Shown here: positions 14,504-22,652 of the stretch, one piece after another
Position numbering within the stretch: the stretch's first letter is position 1
Layout: each line of letters begins with the position of its first letter
Virus record (IMG/VR): IMGVR_UViG_3300020430_000044
Coordinates: 1-35,751 of that record
DNA: 35,751 bases
Origin: a virus
Direction: 5' to 3' (one strand)
Translations under genes and position numbers: made by a program
The notes under the pieces: model-generated
What the model saw: the letters and a program-made list of their open reading frames with translations, nothing else
Told to the model about the DNA's origin: nothing
The model's database searches: none

Positions 14504-15675
14504 CTAATTCTTTCAACCTCTTTTGTCTGTGTTTTGTTATCTTGAACCATGTACTTGGTTTCAATCAGCTGGTTGTCAAGTCTTCCCTCACAGAACTTCA
14601 AGACATGCTCCGCCATATCTTGTGCTGTGGTAACAGGCACATTTTGACAAATGTGATTGATGTTTTTCTTTCCTCCCTGTAGGATAAAGTCCTCAGGTAA
14701 TCCCATAATCGATAAGCACTCACGAATCGTAAGGAATCGATCTTCGTCAGGGTGTGTAAGCATAGTTGGGAAAGCACCAACAAAAGCACCGATGTAATCT
14801 TTTGGAACGATTACGCCTCTGCGCATGATGTTTCCACCTGACTTCAGTTTAGATGCCATAGCATCACAGCGAATGGCCTGCTTTTCATAGCCATTGCTTC
14901 TCATCCATTGTGCAACTACGTCATAGGTATATCCACTATCCTCAATATAGTGTTTAACATCTGCACTCTTTTTGATTGTGTCCTGAAATTCATTGTGAGA
15001 CATTCCGCCCTCAATCACCTCAAGGACGTAGCGATAGTATGGGTCTTGTGACGGAACATTTTCGTTTGTAAGGACTGACATTGGATCACTTGGATCGCGT
15101 TTCACGGAACGAATCGTGTCCTCAATCGTTTTATGTTCTCTTTTTATATATTCAAAAACGGGTACTTTTTCGCCCTTCCAGAAAAAATAAAATGTACGAT
15201 CTCTTACCTGGGAAAGTCCATGAAGGATGCTTTTTGTTTTAAAAATGCTAAAACTGTATCCGTTTTCTCTTGCGATTTCTCGAAGATCTTGGACAACTGG
15301 TTCTCCCATTTTGCTAGCGAGTCGTGGTGCATTTTCTCCCCAAAAGACCTTGGGCCGTAAAGTACCGAGTACATGACGAGCACTGGTGCGCATCCAATCA
15401 TTAGCAGCAGCATCAGAACTACTTGTAGTGCTAAGGCTACTAAGGCCAGCACAAGGGCACACAGTGTTAATAACATCAACAGACTCAACCTGAGGTATTG
15501 AATCCCCTTGAATAACATGGTAGGGGACTTCGTTTTTATAATACTCCAATAAGTGTTTATCATTATCTTGAAATCCTTCATATGATAGGATGTATTCGGG
15601 CCGAGACCCGAATACATTTTGCATTGCGATCGTTTCACCGCCGATCAACGGGACAATACTTGCATACTTAACCAT
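14476..15675 (-). CDS. Divergent DNA cytosine-5 methyltransferase-like protein
   Basis: A 399-residue protein with the ordered motifs of C5-cytosine methyltransferases. A motif I-like PLIGGET at 9-15 lacks the usual F-x-G. Motif IV is CPCAGLS with the candidate catalytic C75, motif VI reads GENAP at 113-117 (normally ENV), motif VIII reads QVRDR at 156-160, and motif X is NVPVTTAQ near 348-355. The variable region (about 200-290) would hold the target recognition domain. It overlaps the sugar dehydrogenase gene by eight bases. The altered motifs leave activity uncertain. It would be odd beside a hydroxymethylcytosine pathway unless it acts on another target or at another time. Confidence 0.8.
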   Translation of the reverse strand: MVKYASIVPLIGGETIAMQNVFGSRPEYILSYEGFQDNDKHLLEYYKNEVPYHVIQGDSIPQVESVDVINTVCPCAGLSSLSTTSSSDAAANDWMRTSARHVLGTLRPKVFWGENAPRLASKMGEPVVQDLREIARENGYSFSIFKTKSILHGLSQVRDRTFYFFWKGEKVPVFEYIKREHKTIEDTIRSVKRDPSDPMSVLTNENVPSQDPYYRYVLEVIEGGMSHNEFQDTIKKSADVKHYIEDSGYTYDVVAQWMRSNGYEKQAIRCDAMASKLKSGGNIMRRGVIVPKDYIGAFVGAFPTMLTHPDEDRFLTIRECLSIMGLPEDFILQGGKKNINHICQNVPVTTAQDMAEHVLKFCEGRLDNQLIETKYMVQDNKTQTKEVERISVQLDQFMV

Positions 15676-16492
15676 AATTTACATTCTGCTCCAATTCACG
15701 TTCGTCTTTATCATACTGGTTTCTGTATTTATTATTTTCTTCAATAACCTTCTGAAGGACGGTGAACTCAGGAGCATAGTGTAAAAGTGCTTTAGTATCT
15801 TTAGGAAAACATGCTCCTCCAAATCCGCGTTTGCCATCGAATCCTGGAACTACTGTATGCGAGTTTCCAATTCTTGGGTCTGCTGCGATTGCAGAAATAA
15901 TCCTATGGTAGTTGCCGTGGCCATTGACCACATCATAGAACTGATTAAACCATAGAACCTTTGATGCAAGGAAACTATTAATGCCATACTTAATTAGGCT
16001 TGCTTCCTCAATAGTTACGTGGAACACCGGACAAGGACGACACATAGTAAAGTCCTCATAGATTCTTTCAAGCCATCGACCAAGTTCAGGGATACCTCCA
16101 AACACATGCATCTTAGGATTAATGAAATCTTCGTTTGCATTGCTTTCGGTAAGAAACTCAGGATTGTAAATCAATCGCTGAGCTCGAGTTTTTGCAAGCT
16201 TTGTCAAGATGTCAGGAGTTACTGTCGACTTAATAACAATAATTGCTTTTGTTTTTAAGTACAGTTCATTTACTACTGACTCTACAATGCTACTGTCAAT
16301 AGAACCATCATCACCCATAGGCGTAGGTACTGATACAAAAACAAGATCTGGATCAAACTTTGCCAGATCATTAATGTCAGTACCATACTTAGGATCTACT
16401 AAAAACTTTTCAACTTCATGATGGCTAAAACCATAGTCAACAGCAGTTCCTACAAATCCGCATCCTACGATGCCAAGTCTTAAACCTTCCAT
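15668..16492 (-). CDS. Short UDP-glucose/GDP-mannose dehydrogenase-like protein
   Basis: A 274-residue enzyme likely to oxidise a nucleotide-sugar hexose to a uronic acid with NAD. The N-terminal Rossmann motif is GIVGCGFVGTA at 6-16, then VFVSVPTP, YNPEFLTESNA, a central-helix EASLIKYGINSFLASKV with the conserved lysine, and GFGGACFPKDT with the catalytic cysteine. Typical family members are about 400-450 residues; the C-terminal nucleotide-sugar-binding domain is absent here. I chose ATG 16492, since the longer frame would run through the small upstream gene. It sits with an epimerase and a glycosyltransferase, pointing to one sugar pathway. Confidence 0.85.
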   Translation of the reverse strand: MEGLRLGIVGCGFVGTAVDYGFSHHEVEKFLVDPKYGTDINDLAKFDPDLVFVSVPTPMGDDGSIDSSIVESVVNELYLKTKAIIVIKSTVTPDILTKLAKTRAQRLIYNPEFLTESNANEDFINPKMHVFGGIPELGRWLERIYEDFTMCRPCPVFHVTIEEASLIKYGINSFLASKVLWFNQFYDVVNGHGNYHRIISAIAADPRIGNSHTVVPGFDGKRGFGGACFPKDTKALLHYAPEFTVLQKVIEENNKYRNQYDKDERELEQNVNYG

Positions 16493-16611
16493 TATGCAAA
16501 TCTCCCAATGAGAGCAATGATAACTTGATAGACACCCCATCCTACGCAAGACGCAAGTGCTGCAAAGAGGACGAGCTCGATGCTATCTGTGTTGTCCCAC
16601 CATTTCTTCAT
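16492..16611 (-). CDS. Small single-pass membrane protein, 39 residues
   Basis: ATG at 16609-16611 overlaps the epimerase stop as TAATG, and the TAA at 16492-16494 overlaps the dehydrogenase ATG in the same way. The product starts MKKWWDNTDSIE and has one hydrophobic helix, LVLFAALASCVGWGVYQVIIALIG (13-36). Such exact coupling on both sides makes translation likely. The function is unknown; it may be an inner-membrane peptide unrelated to its sugar-enzyme neighbours. Confidence 0.65.
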   Translation of the reverse strand: MKKWWDNTDSIELVLFAALASCVGWGVYQVIIALIGRFA

Positions 16612-17546
16612 TAGTTAACTCCATAATATGATTTGTACCAGTTACAGAACTCATGAACACCGTCTGCAATTGGGGTTGTAGGATTATACCCATACTTCTT
16701 GAGTTTAGTGGTATCCGACCAAGTTTCAGGAACATCGGCAGGATGCTTTGGTTCTAGATTGCGCGTAGCTTTCCGACCAAACTCTTTTTCAATACAGTCT
16801 ACAAAATCAAGTAACTGCACTTGTTCACCATAGCCAATGTTAAAGATCTCATGACCAGGGATGTCAGATTCAAGTACAATCTGTACACCTTGTACAATAT
16901 CTTCAACATAGGTAAAGTCACGTTTCATGTCACCGTAGTTATAAAGTGTAATGGGTTCATCTTTAACAATACCATCTGCAAACTTAAACAGTGCCATGTC
17001 TGGTCGACCGTATGGACCATACACTGTAAAGAAGCGAAGGCCAATAGTATTGTCAAGAGTACTATGCATAAACTGACATTCGTTTGCACGCTTTGACCAG
17101 CCATACGGATTATTCTGGTGGCCAGGACGATCATGTTCATTCCATGGAAGTGGCTGACCATGCATTACACATGAGCTTGAAGCATACACAACCTTCGGCG
17201 TACCAGCACGTTGAGTAGCCTCAATAAGACGCTGTGTGCCGGTAATGTTGGTGTCGATGTAATGCTGCGGAAACTCAAGTGAATGTCTTGGGTTTGCATA
17301 TGCTGCAAGGTGAAGTACTGCGTCAACTCCTTCTAGGTTTTTATCCCAGTCATAGTCAACTAGGTCGCCGTGTTCTACCACGACGCCCGTAGATTGAGCT
17401 AAAATGTCAGCCCTATCTTCTTTAAGTTGTGGATCGTAGTATGGGTTGAAGTTATCCATACCCACTACTTCGTGTCCAGATCTGTGCAATTTAAGTGCAC
17501 AATGAAAGCCGATCATGCCGGCCATTCCAGTAATTAAAATTTTCAT
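16611..17546 (-). CDS. NAD-dependent UDP-sugar epimerase, UDP-glucuronate 4-epimerase-like
   Basis: A 311-residue extended short-chain dehydrogenase/reductase. It has an N-terminal NAD-binding ITGMAGMIGFHCA at 5-17, the catalytic region YASSSCVMHG with YGWSKRANE supplying the YxxxK pair, and YGPYGRPDMALFKF, a sequence typical of UDP-glucuronate 4-epimerases. Paired with the adjacent UDP-sugar dehydrogenase it would convert UDP-glucose via UDP-glucuronate to UDP-galacturonate. It overlaps the glycosyltransferase gene as ATGA and is therefore co-translated with it. Exact sugar specificity cannot be read from sequence alone. Confidence 0.85.
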   Translation of the reverse strand: MKILITGMAGMIGFHCALKLHRSGHEVVGMDNFNPYYDPQLKEDRADILAQSTGVVVEHGDLVDYDWDKNLEGVDAVLHLAAYANPRHSLEFPQHYIDTNITGTQRLIEATQRAGTPKVVYASSSCVMHGQPLPWNEHDRPGHQNNPYGWSKRANECQFMHSTLDNTIGLRFFTVYGPYGRPDMALFKFADGIVKDEPITLYNYGDMKRDFTYVEDIVQGVQIVLESDIPGHEIFNIGYGEQVQLLDFVDCIEKEFGRKATRNLEPKHPADVPETWSDTTKLKKYGYNPTTPIADGVHEFCNWYKSYYGVN

Positions 17547-18784
17547 GCGAAAAACTCCTCGAGTCCTTGTGGTTGGTTAATATCAGAGGTCGCTAACTCA
17601 ATGATTTCGTTCACAACCATCTCACCGTCTGAGTGTTGCTTCCAAAATTCAAAGGCCATTTCTCTCCAATCATCTCTCATCGATGGATCATTCTTTAGTT
17701 TGACCATCAGGTCACGGCACTCTTCAAAGTTAGTATAATCAAGACCAATAGTGCCGGTATTGGTACATTGAGTAACGGGTTTGTCCTGAACTCTATGAAT
17801 CACATTATCACAAAAGTGCTTATGGAAGATTGGAACTGCACCGGATGCTACGATCTCGGCATGACAGTTTTCAATATTGTTGCCATAAGTTTCTGCCTTC
17901 AAGTGATAAAGATCAGAACCGAATGCAGATAGCGAGAGTCTATTCATGCAATCTACATTTATATATTGAGGATAAAGGTACGCGCCTTTTCCTACAGTTT
18001 CAGTGCCATACATTTCGGGTTTGAACTTGCCAAATTCGCCGTGCTTCTTTTCTGGCCTGAAATAATTTTCAACAATGCGTCGATCCTTAGGTTCCTTTTC
18101 CTTGTTATCACGATAGAGAACAAGAGGATACTGGATCGATGCTTCAAGTCCTTCAAGGACTGTGATGAATTCGGATTCCATAAGAGCATCTTGATGAAAG
18201 TCAATCATCAAGGCAGGACCTTTCCACATGGCAGTACGTCCAATCCAACGTACCATGCTTCGCTGCTGTGCATGAATTGATTTCCAGTATTTTGCTCTAT
18301 GACCATCATAGTCAAAACCAAGTCCCATCTTCTTGAGTGGAACTGTGATTTTATTTTTACGCATAAATCTACAGAAATCGTTTTCCATACTATGCGTCAT
18401 GATAACATCCATCTTCTCACATACCTCTTTGAGGTTTGCATTACGTGCAATGGATGCTGCTTTGTGGTCTACATTGATAAATGCTTTTTTGATTTTGATT
18501 GCGTCAAGCAACTTTAAAAAGTTTTCTTGACAATCTTCGGGATGTCCTTTTGAAGGAACGGAGTATACAATACAGAGGTCGTGCTGATTAACAATATTCG
18601 CCATCTCCTCCCATTCCTTGCCAACAGATTTTTCAAGTTGATGAATATCAAGTCCCTTTGCACGACCCCATTTTTTATCATTAGCTGACAAGATCGTTGC
18701 ATTAGTTACTTTCTGCATCTGAATGGCGCACTGAGTTACGCCGCAGCCTTCAGTGCCGCGTCCTAATACAATAATTGTTTTCAA
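17543..18784 (-). CDS. GT-B-type glycosyltransferase-like protein, candidate DNA glycosyltransferase
   Basis: A 413-residue protein. The N-terminal half starts with IIVLGRGTEGCGVTQCA, a glycine-rich strand-loop-helix. The C-terminal half carries ENCHAEIVASGAVPIFHKHF (about 327-346), the E...A-G-vP segment by which GT-B enzymes bind the nucleotide sugar, followed by a typical DPSMRDDWREMAFEFW tail. The start is a TTG at 18784, six bases after AGGAG. It lies directly upstream of the UDP-sugar epimerase and close to dCMP hydroxymethylase, so transfer of a sugar to hydroxymethylcytosine DNA is a good guess. Host-surface or virion glycosylation is the alternative. Confidence 0.7.
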   Translation of the reverse strand: MKTIIVLGRGTEGCGVTQCAIQMQKVTNATILSANDKKWGRAKGLDIHQLEKSVGKEWEEMANIVNQHDLCIVYSVPSKGHPEDCQENFLKLLDAIKIKKAFINVDHKAASIARNANLKEVCEKMDVIMTHSMENDFCRFMRKNKITVPLKKMGLGFDYDGHRAKYWKSIHAQQRSMVRWIGRTAMWKGPALMIDFHQDALMESEFITVLEGLEASIQYPLVLYRDNKEKEPKDRRIVENYFRPEKKHGEFGKFKPEMYGTETVGKGAYLYPQYINVDCMNRLSLSAFGSDLYHLKAETYGNNIENCHAEIVASGAVPIFHKHFCDNVIHRVQDKPVTQCTNTGTIGLDYTNFEECRDLMVKLKNDPSMRDDWREMAFEFWKQHSDGEMVVNEIIELATSDINQPQGLEEFFA

Positions 18785-18793
18785 TTTTTTCTC

Positions 18794-19168
18794 CTAGGTT
18801 TGAGTTCCAACTTCAGGTAAGTTGAAGTTAATCGTACCCTTGCCGTATGCAAGAATACAAACTTGCTCATTTGGATCTGTTTCTTCACCAGGCTTAGATT
18901 CTGTAAACTCAAGTAAAGTCCAAGTGTGAGTCTTACTGTTTTGAGCCAATACAATCTTAACTGTAGACTCAGTACCGTCTGGCATCTTAACCTTTCCATC
19001 CATATATATGAGTGGATTTTCGCCAAACTTTTTCATCATAGGGACCATTTGTGCTGCAGTAGTACACTGGATAGGTTTACTAGCCCAATATCCCAGGTTA
19101 GGTTCTTGTGATTGCGCAGCTGACGATGCCAGTAAAAACATGCCTGCTGCTGTGATTAAATGTTTCAT
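18794..19168 (-). CDS. Small exported protein, function unknown
   Basis: A 124-residue protein with a clear Sec signal peptide (MKHLITAAGMFLLASSAAQSQ), probably cleaved near residue 19-21. The mature part contains two cysteines (QCTTAAQM and EQVCIL) that could form a disulfide in the periplasm, and a beta-rich body. I chose the ATG at 19168, just after the upstream TAA; the longer frame would run through the UDG-like gene. I recall similar proteins in marine T4-like phages without a known role. Confidence 0.65.
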   Translation of the reverse strand: MKHLITAAGMFLLASSAAQSQEPNLGYWASKPIQCTTAAQMVPMMKKFGENPLIYMDGKVKMPDGTESTVKIVLAQNSKTHTWTLLEFTESKPGEETDPNEQVCILAYGKGTINFNLPEVGTQT

Positions 19169-19169
19169 T

Positions 19170-19541
19170 TTAGCTTTCCAAGTAGTTGCGGCAATCTTCA
19201 ATGACTCCTTTTTCAAAAGAAGGATCATTGAACTTGCGGTTTCGAGGGCTTGGGTGTGGCATCTTAAAATGTTTAACATTAATCTTTTTAAGACACATAC
19301 TTGCATAGTTACCGAGAGCAATTACTTTATCATAGCCCTGCGTACATTGGCGTAGTTGATCGTAATTAGCCTGTAGCTGATTGTAATCGCCGGCTGAATC
19401 TATGCAGTTGATAAAAGAGTGATATGTGATGCCAAGTTCATTGCACCATCTCTCTAGACGTTGAATCGTCTGGGCCTTCTTCGGGCTTTTCCAATTATCT
19501 TTAGCTGGGTTTAATCCCACTATAATGATCTTGTCCATCAT
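19170..19541 (-). CDS. Uracil-DNA-glycosylase-superfamily-like protein
   Basis: A 123-residue protein with the two end motifs of the UDG fold: an N-terminal IIIVGLNPAKDN (about 5-16) in place of the water-activating loop, and a C-terminal MPHPSPRNRKFND (about 94-106) matching the HPS-type loop that holds the DNA. VIALGNYASMCLKK lies between, as in the family. It is small for the fold, which normally has about 190 residues or more. A role in base excision or in recognising modified bases is inference. It overlaps the deaminase gene by 41 bases. Confidence 0.65.
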   Translation of the reverse strand: MMDKIIIVGLNPAKDNWKSPKKAQTIQRLERWCNELGITYHSFINCIDSAGDYNQLQANYDQLRQCTQGYDKVIALGNYASMCLKKINVKHFKMPHPSPRNRKFNDPSFEKGVIEDCRNYLES

Positions 19542-19995
19542 ACTCTATAAAGGTGTATTCAACACCTGCTTCATCAAACATAGATTTTGTCAGTTCCCAT
19601 GAGTCACGCCATTTTTCAGGAACTTCTTGTTCTGGCATGACCACTTTTTTGATTCCTACTTGAATGACTCCTAAAGCACAGTCACTACAAACAGGTAATC
19701 CATAAACATACAACGTAGATCCCTGAAGAGATTGACCGTGGTATGTAGCATTGAAGATAGTATTCATCTCAGCATGCACTATATATTTATACTTCACTGC
19801 ACGATTGCTGAGACGATTCCAACTATCTCTCATCCCCCTAGGCAAACCATTGTATCCTTGAGCGATAACTCGACCATCAGCAACCGCAATAACGCCAACT
19901 TGAGTTGACGGGTCTTTTGACCAACCTGCAATTTCGTGTGCTAGTCGAAGATATCGTTGTTCCCATTTACTTGACAAGGTGGAAGTGCCTTTCAT
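19501..19995 (-). CDS. cd: Deoxycytidylate (dCMP) deaminase
   Basis: A 164-residue zinc enzyme converting dCMP to dUMP. The zinc site is YIVHAEMNTIFNA (H-A-E proton-shuttle motif) with PVCSDCALGVIQ (C-x2-C ligands). KDPSTQVGVIAV near the N-terminus is typical of the family. The start is uncertain: the ATG at 19995 lacks a good ribosome site, and a TTG at 19977 preceded by AAAGG would give MSSKWEQRY, closer to other dCMP deaminases. It overlaps the dCMP hydroxymethylase gene. Together they set the balance between dUMP/dTMP and hydroxymethyl-dCMP. Confidence 0.92.
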   Translation of the reverse strand: MKGTSTLSSKWEQRYLRLAHEIAGWSKDPSTQVGVIAVADGRVIAQGYNGLPRGMRDSWNRLSNRAVKYKYIVHAEMNTIFNATYHGQSLQGSTLYVYGLPVCSDCALGVIQVGIKKVVMPEQEVPEKWRDSWELTKSMFDEAGVEYTFIEYDGQDHYSGIKPS

Positions 19996-20647
19996 AAACA
20001 TGAAGGTTTTGAACCTGCCAGTGCATAAAGCCTGGCTCAATCTTATCACCTTCAGTTAAATCATTATATGCATCACAAAGCATGTCCATTACATGACGCT
20101 GCCAAGCATAATCATTTTTGTATCCAAACACGACGTCATTTGAGCGCATTTGAACAACGGACTGTAGCTCACCATTGCGTATGTAATAAGTAACAGCATT
20201 AGTGCATATGAAATCGTTTTTACCATTTTCATTGTACTCCACCCAAATGCTTGGACGATTGTAGACCATAGTAGCTCTACGACCATCTTGGTTTTTAAGC
20301 AGTTCCCAAAGAACTTGTTGAAACTGGCTGTAATATTTATCGCTATAGATTAGCGTTCCATAATTACTGTTAATTTCTCCGTGTTCATTTGCACTATACT
20401 TCCAAGCTGCTGGAGGTTCTGCGTCAGGTCGTATGTCAAAAATGTTAGTAGACATAGAGTCATACCAATCAAGCTCATCATTAACATACTCTTCATTGAC
20501 AGTGCCGAAGATGCTCGCTTCGTCGGCGATAAAGGACGCAGGCATAAGCTCAATAGTCTTTTGTCCAGTTCTGTCCATTGTGAATGCTTCATCATTTAAT
20601 TCTCCAATAAAGAACTCACGGATATCTTTACAGCTGTATAATCTCAT
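19967..20647 (-). CDS. 42: dCMP hydroxymethylase, T4 gp42-like
   Basis: A 226-residue thymidylate-synthase-fold enzyme that adds a hydroxymethyl group to dCMP. Alignment by eye with T4 gp42 is close throughout: ASFIADEASIFG at 37-48, GEINSNYG at 90-97, DFICTNAV with catalytic C148, MRSNDVVFGYKNDYAWQ at 167-183, and LHVYERHFHLV near the end. Aspartate 179 in YKND replaces the asparagine that thymidylate synthases use for dUMP, which favours dCMP. It ends slightly earlier than the 246-residue T4 protein. Start overlaps the Nmad1-like gene (ATGA). It implies hydroxymethylcytosine in the phage DNA. Confidence 0.92.
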   Translation of the reverse strand: MRLYSCKDIREFFIGELNDEAFTMDRTGQKTIELMPASFIADEASIFGTVNEEYVNDELDWYDSMSTNIFDIRPDAEPPAAWKYSANEHGEINSNYGTLIYSDKYYSQFQQVLWELLKNQDGRRATMVYNRPSIWVEYNENGKNDFICTNAVTYYIRNGELQSVVQMRSNDVVFGYKNDYAWQRHVMDMLCDAYNDLTEGDKIEPGFMHWQVQNLHVYERHFHLVK

Positions 20648-20976
20648 TTCTTTGGCCTGTTAAACATATCGTGATCAGGGTTTTGTCCATCCATCGTACC
20701 ACGCATATATGATACTGCAAAGGATGCATAATTAATCAAATCTTTGAAAGTATCTTCAAGAGATTCGTGGTTAGGCTCACGACCAGATTCGAGAAGAGAT
20801 GCAGCACGCATCATTTTACCGTGCATGATGTCATAGATTGTATCTACACCACGACGATAATGCATAGCTTGCACCACGTTTGACTCGGAGCTTTGATAGT
20901 CTTGGCCTTTCTTAATCTGCAAGTCAATGCATTCTTGCAAGACTTTTACAGATTCGCGTTCATCTACTGTTCGCAT
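20644..20976 (-). CDS. Nucleotide-modification-associated domain 1 (DUF1599)-like protein
   Basis: A 110-residue helical protein. The pattern KKGQDYQSS ... HGKMMRAASLLESG ... HESLEDTFKDLINYASFAVSYM resembles the DUF1599/Nmad1 family, which genome-context work has linked to modified nucleotides in phages. Start at ATG 20976 with GGAGGAAAGAAT upstream; the longer frame from 21039 runs through the promoter and is rejected. It heads the operon leading into dCMP hydroxymethylase and dCMP deaminase. Its biochemical role is unknown. Confidence 0.7.
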   Translation of the reverse strand: MRTVDERESVKVLQECIDLQIKKGQDYQSSESNVVQAMHYRRGVDTIYDIMHGKMMRAASLLESGREPNHESLEDTFKDLINYASFAVSYMRGTMDGQNPDHDMFNRPKK

Positions 20977-20997
20977 ATTCTTTCCTCCATTTTGTAT

Positions 20998-21026
20998 ATT
21001 ATACCAAAATTCAGCTGATTTGTAAA
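20998..21026 (-). promoter_or_regulatory. Extended -10 sigma70-like promoter for the dCMP-modification operon
   Basis: Minus-strand TTTACA (21026-21021), a 17-base spacer ending in TGG, and TATAAT (21003-20998). It overlaps the 3' end of the cytidylyltransferase gene (it lies within or just below the last codons). The transcript would begin near 20991 and lead into the Nmad1-like, hydroxymethylase and deaminase genes. Confidence 0.78.
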
Positions 21027-21436
21027 CCATTTTTTTCACAAACTCTCTTTCTTAAATCGCTTGAACTAAAGCGGTGATCTCTCTTGTTGAAGTAAAGATC
21101 AATGTCACGTTGCTTACAGATGTCACGACCTGTAAACTCTTTTTCACGATATTCTTCGCCAAGAATACGAACGTTGATTTGTCTCATCTGAAGAATGTCT
21201 TCGAGGTCACTTTCATGTAAATAAGGAATAATCTCATCTACATACTTTACAGCTTCAAGCTGTGTATATCTTTCCACGATTGTCTGAATAGGTGGATTCT
21301 TTTCTTTCCTGTCTACACTTGGATCAATCTGCAAAGCGCAGATTAAATAGTCACATTCACCACGAGCTTCACGTAACATTTCCACGTGGCCTGCGTGAAG
21401 TAAATCAAATGTGCTTGCAGTAATACCTACTCTCAT
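21011..21436 (-). CDS. TagD-like cytidylyltransferase
   Basis: A 141-residue nucleotidyltransferase of the glycerol-3-phosphate/ethanolamine-phosphate cytidylyltransferase type. It has TASTFDLLHAGHVEML at 6-21 with the HxGH motif, an ILGEEYREKEFTGRD segment near 94-108, and SSSDLRKRV in place of the ISSTxxR motif. The length matches TagD (about 130 residues). GGAG lies seven bases before the ATG at 21436. It overlaps or abuts the GIY-YIG/ParB gene's 3' end and precedes the modification operon. It activates a phospho-sugar or polyol as the CDP derivative, but the substrate is unclear. Confidence 0.85.
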   Translation of the reverse strand: MRVGITASTFDLLHAGHVEMLREARGECDYLICALQIDPSVDRKEKNPPIQTIVERYTQLEAVKYVDEIIPYLHESDLEDILQMRQINVRILGEEYREKEFTGRDICKQRDIDLYFNKRDHRFSSSDLRKRVCEKNGLQIS

Positions 21437-21440
21437 GGCA

Positions 21441-22652
21441 TTACTCCACGTCTTCTGAGTCTTGTAAACCGGCATTGTAGTCAATTGTTGGGAGATCAAC
21501 AAATTCTACTTTCATATTTACTCGAGTTTTAATAGTCTTTTCATGAGCAGGAAGATGGTCACGTTCCCAATTCTTTTTTGCAGAAGGGTTCGGATGACTA
21601 ATAACAACTACAGCTTTCGTTTTCTTAGGAAAGTCACATGAAATAGCAAGAAGACGATCTAAGCGAAAACCGCCAGATGATGCATGAATAGCAATTGTAT
21701 CACTATCCCTATATTGCTCAACAATAGCATCAAGTTGTTTCTTTCGTGAAACAGGCCAGTTGATCCATACTGCGCCGGCAGGAATAGCAGATTGATTTTC
21801 TACAATCTTCATAGCTTGTTTTTGCGCTGCAACTGCATCTCTTTTCGACCAGCCCCAGTAATGATGCATTTCAACAAGGTTTTGGTCTGACATTATAGAC
21901 AGGCCATTGCCTCCGTCATATCTTTCAAGCAAGAATTTTACAGCATCATATTTATTTCCTGATTTTGCTGGCTTATCTGGTTGAGGATTAAGACGATTAG
22001 CCAGAGCTTTTAACTCTATAGTTTTGAACTCTTTGTATACGGATTTAGGAATAAACTGAACAGGTAGATACCTGCACCGAAGTGAATTCATAGCGGCTAC
22101 GATTCTGTGATTTCCATCAAGAACAAGATGCTGACCTTTACCATTGTAGTCCTGTAAAACATTGATAGGCACAAAGCCGCTAGTGTCACCGTTCTTATCA
22201 TCGATTTTATCACGAAGAATTTTAACATGCTTTGTATCGATCTCGTTAAATCGAACTTGAAACTTATCGTAAGTCGCGATTTCTTCTTTTTTAATTGTTT
22301 GAACTTCAAAACTTCGAGACACAATACTTTCTTGCAGTGTATCTAGGCTAGGCTTAATATAGTTTTTCAAAGCAGCGCCACCGCCGTTTGACTTATTGTA
22401 ATATTCATCATTATTTCGTGCATCTACTTCAAGTAGCATATCTCTCTCCAATGCAATCATATCTTCAACCGTACCTTCTGCTACGATTTCAATTTCAAGA
22501 TTTCCTTCTCCGAAGGCGTCAATCATTTCTTGGCAAGTAGCCGAGGTGTCATAAGGGTCAAGAATCGAACCTTTATGATACCCAATATATTTTTTGTTGG
22601 TTATCTTGTGTGTCCAACGATAAACGTATGCTTCATAACCCACTTCACTCAT
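21441..22652 (-). CDS. GIY-YIG nuclease / ParB-like domain fusion
   Basis: A 403-residue protein. The N-terminus is a GIY-YIG domain: YVYRW at 9-13 and KKYIGYHKG at 20-28, with an ERDML helix near 69-73 and an N-terminal-type YNKSNGGG end. From about 130 a ParB/sulfiredoxin-like domain follows: RFNEIDTKHVKILRDKI, then LVLDGNHRIVAAM at 177-189 with the characteristic DGNHR. The C-terminal third is unassigned. The start at 22652 overlaps the upstream stop as ATGA. The T4 GIY-YIG EndoII cuts unmodified cytosine DNA, so a host-DNA-degrading role is plausible but unproven. Confidence 0.75.
   Translation of the reverse strand: MSEVGYEAYVYRWTHKITNKKYIGYHKGSILDPYDTSATCQEMIDAFGEGNLEIEIVAEGTVEDMIALERDMLLEVDARNNDEYYNKSNGGGAALKNYIKPSLDTLQESIVSRSFEVQTIKKEEIATYDKFQVRFNEIDTKHVKILRDKIDDKNGDTSGFVPINVLQDYNGKGQHLVLDGNHRIVAAMNSLRCRYLPVQFIPKSVYKEFKTIELKALANRLNPQPDKPAKSGNKYDAVKFLLERYDGGNGLSIMSDQNLVEMHHYWGWSKRDAVAAQKQAMKIVENQSAIPAGAVWINWPVSRKKQLDAIVEQYRDSDTIAIHASSGGFRLDRLLAISCDFPKKTKAVVVISHPNPSAKKNWERDHLPAHEKTIKTRVNMKVEFVDLPTIDYNAGLQDSEDVE

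Noticed and set aside
19784-19791. TATAAATA inside the dCMP deaminase gene
   Set aside because: Within coding sequence, with no gene start at a fitting distance.
19967-20647. Thymidylate synthase
   Set aside because: The fold is the same, but D179 in the YKND segment and close likeness to T4 gp42 favour dCMP hydroxymethylase.
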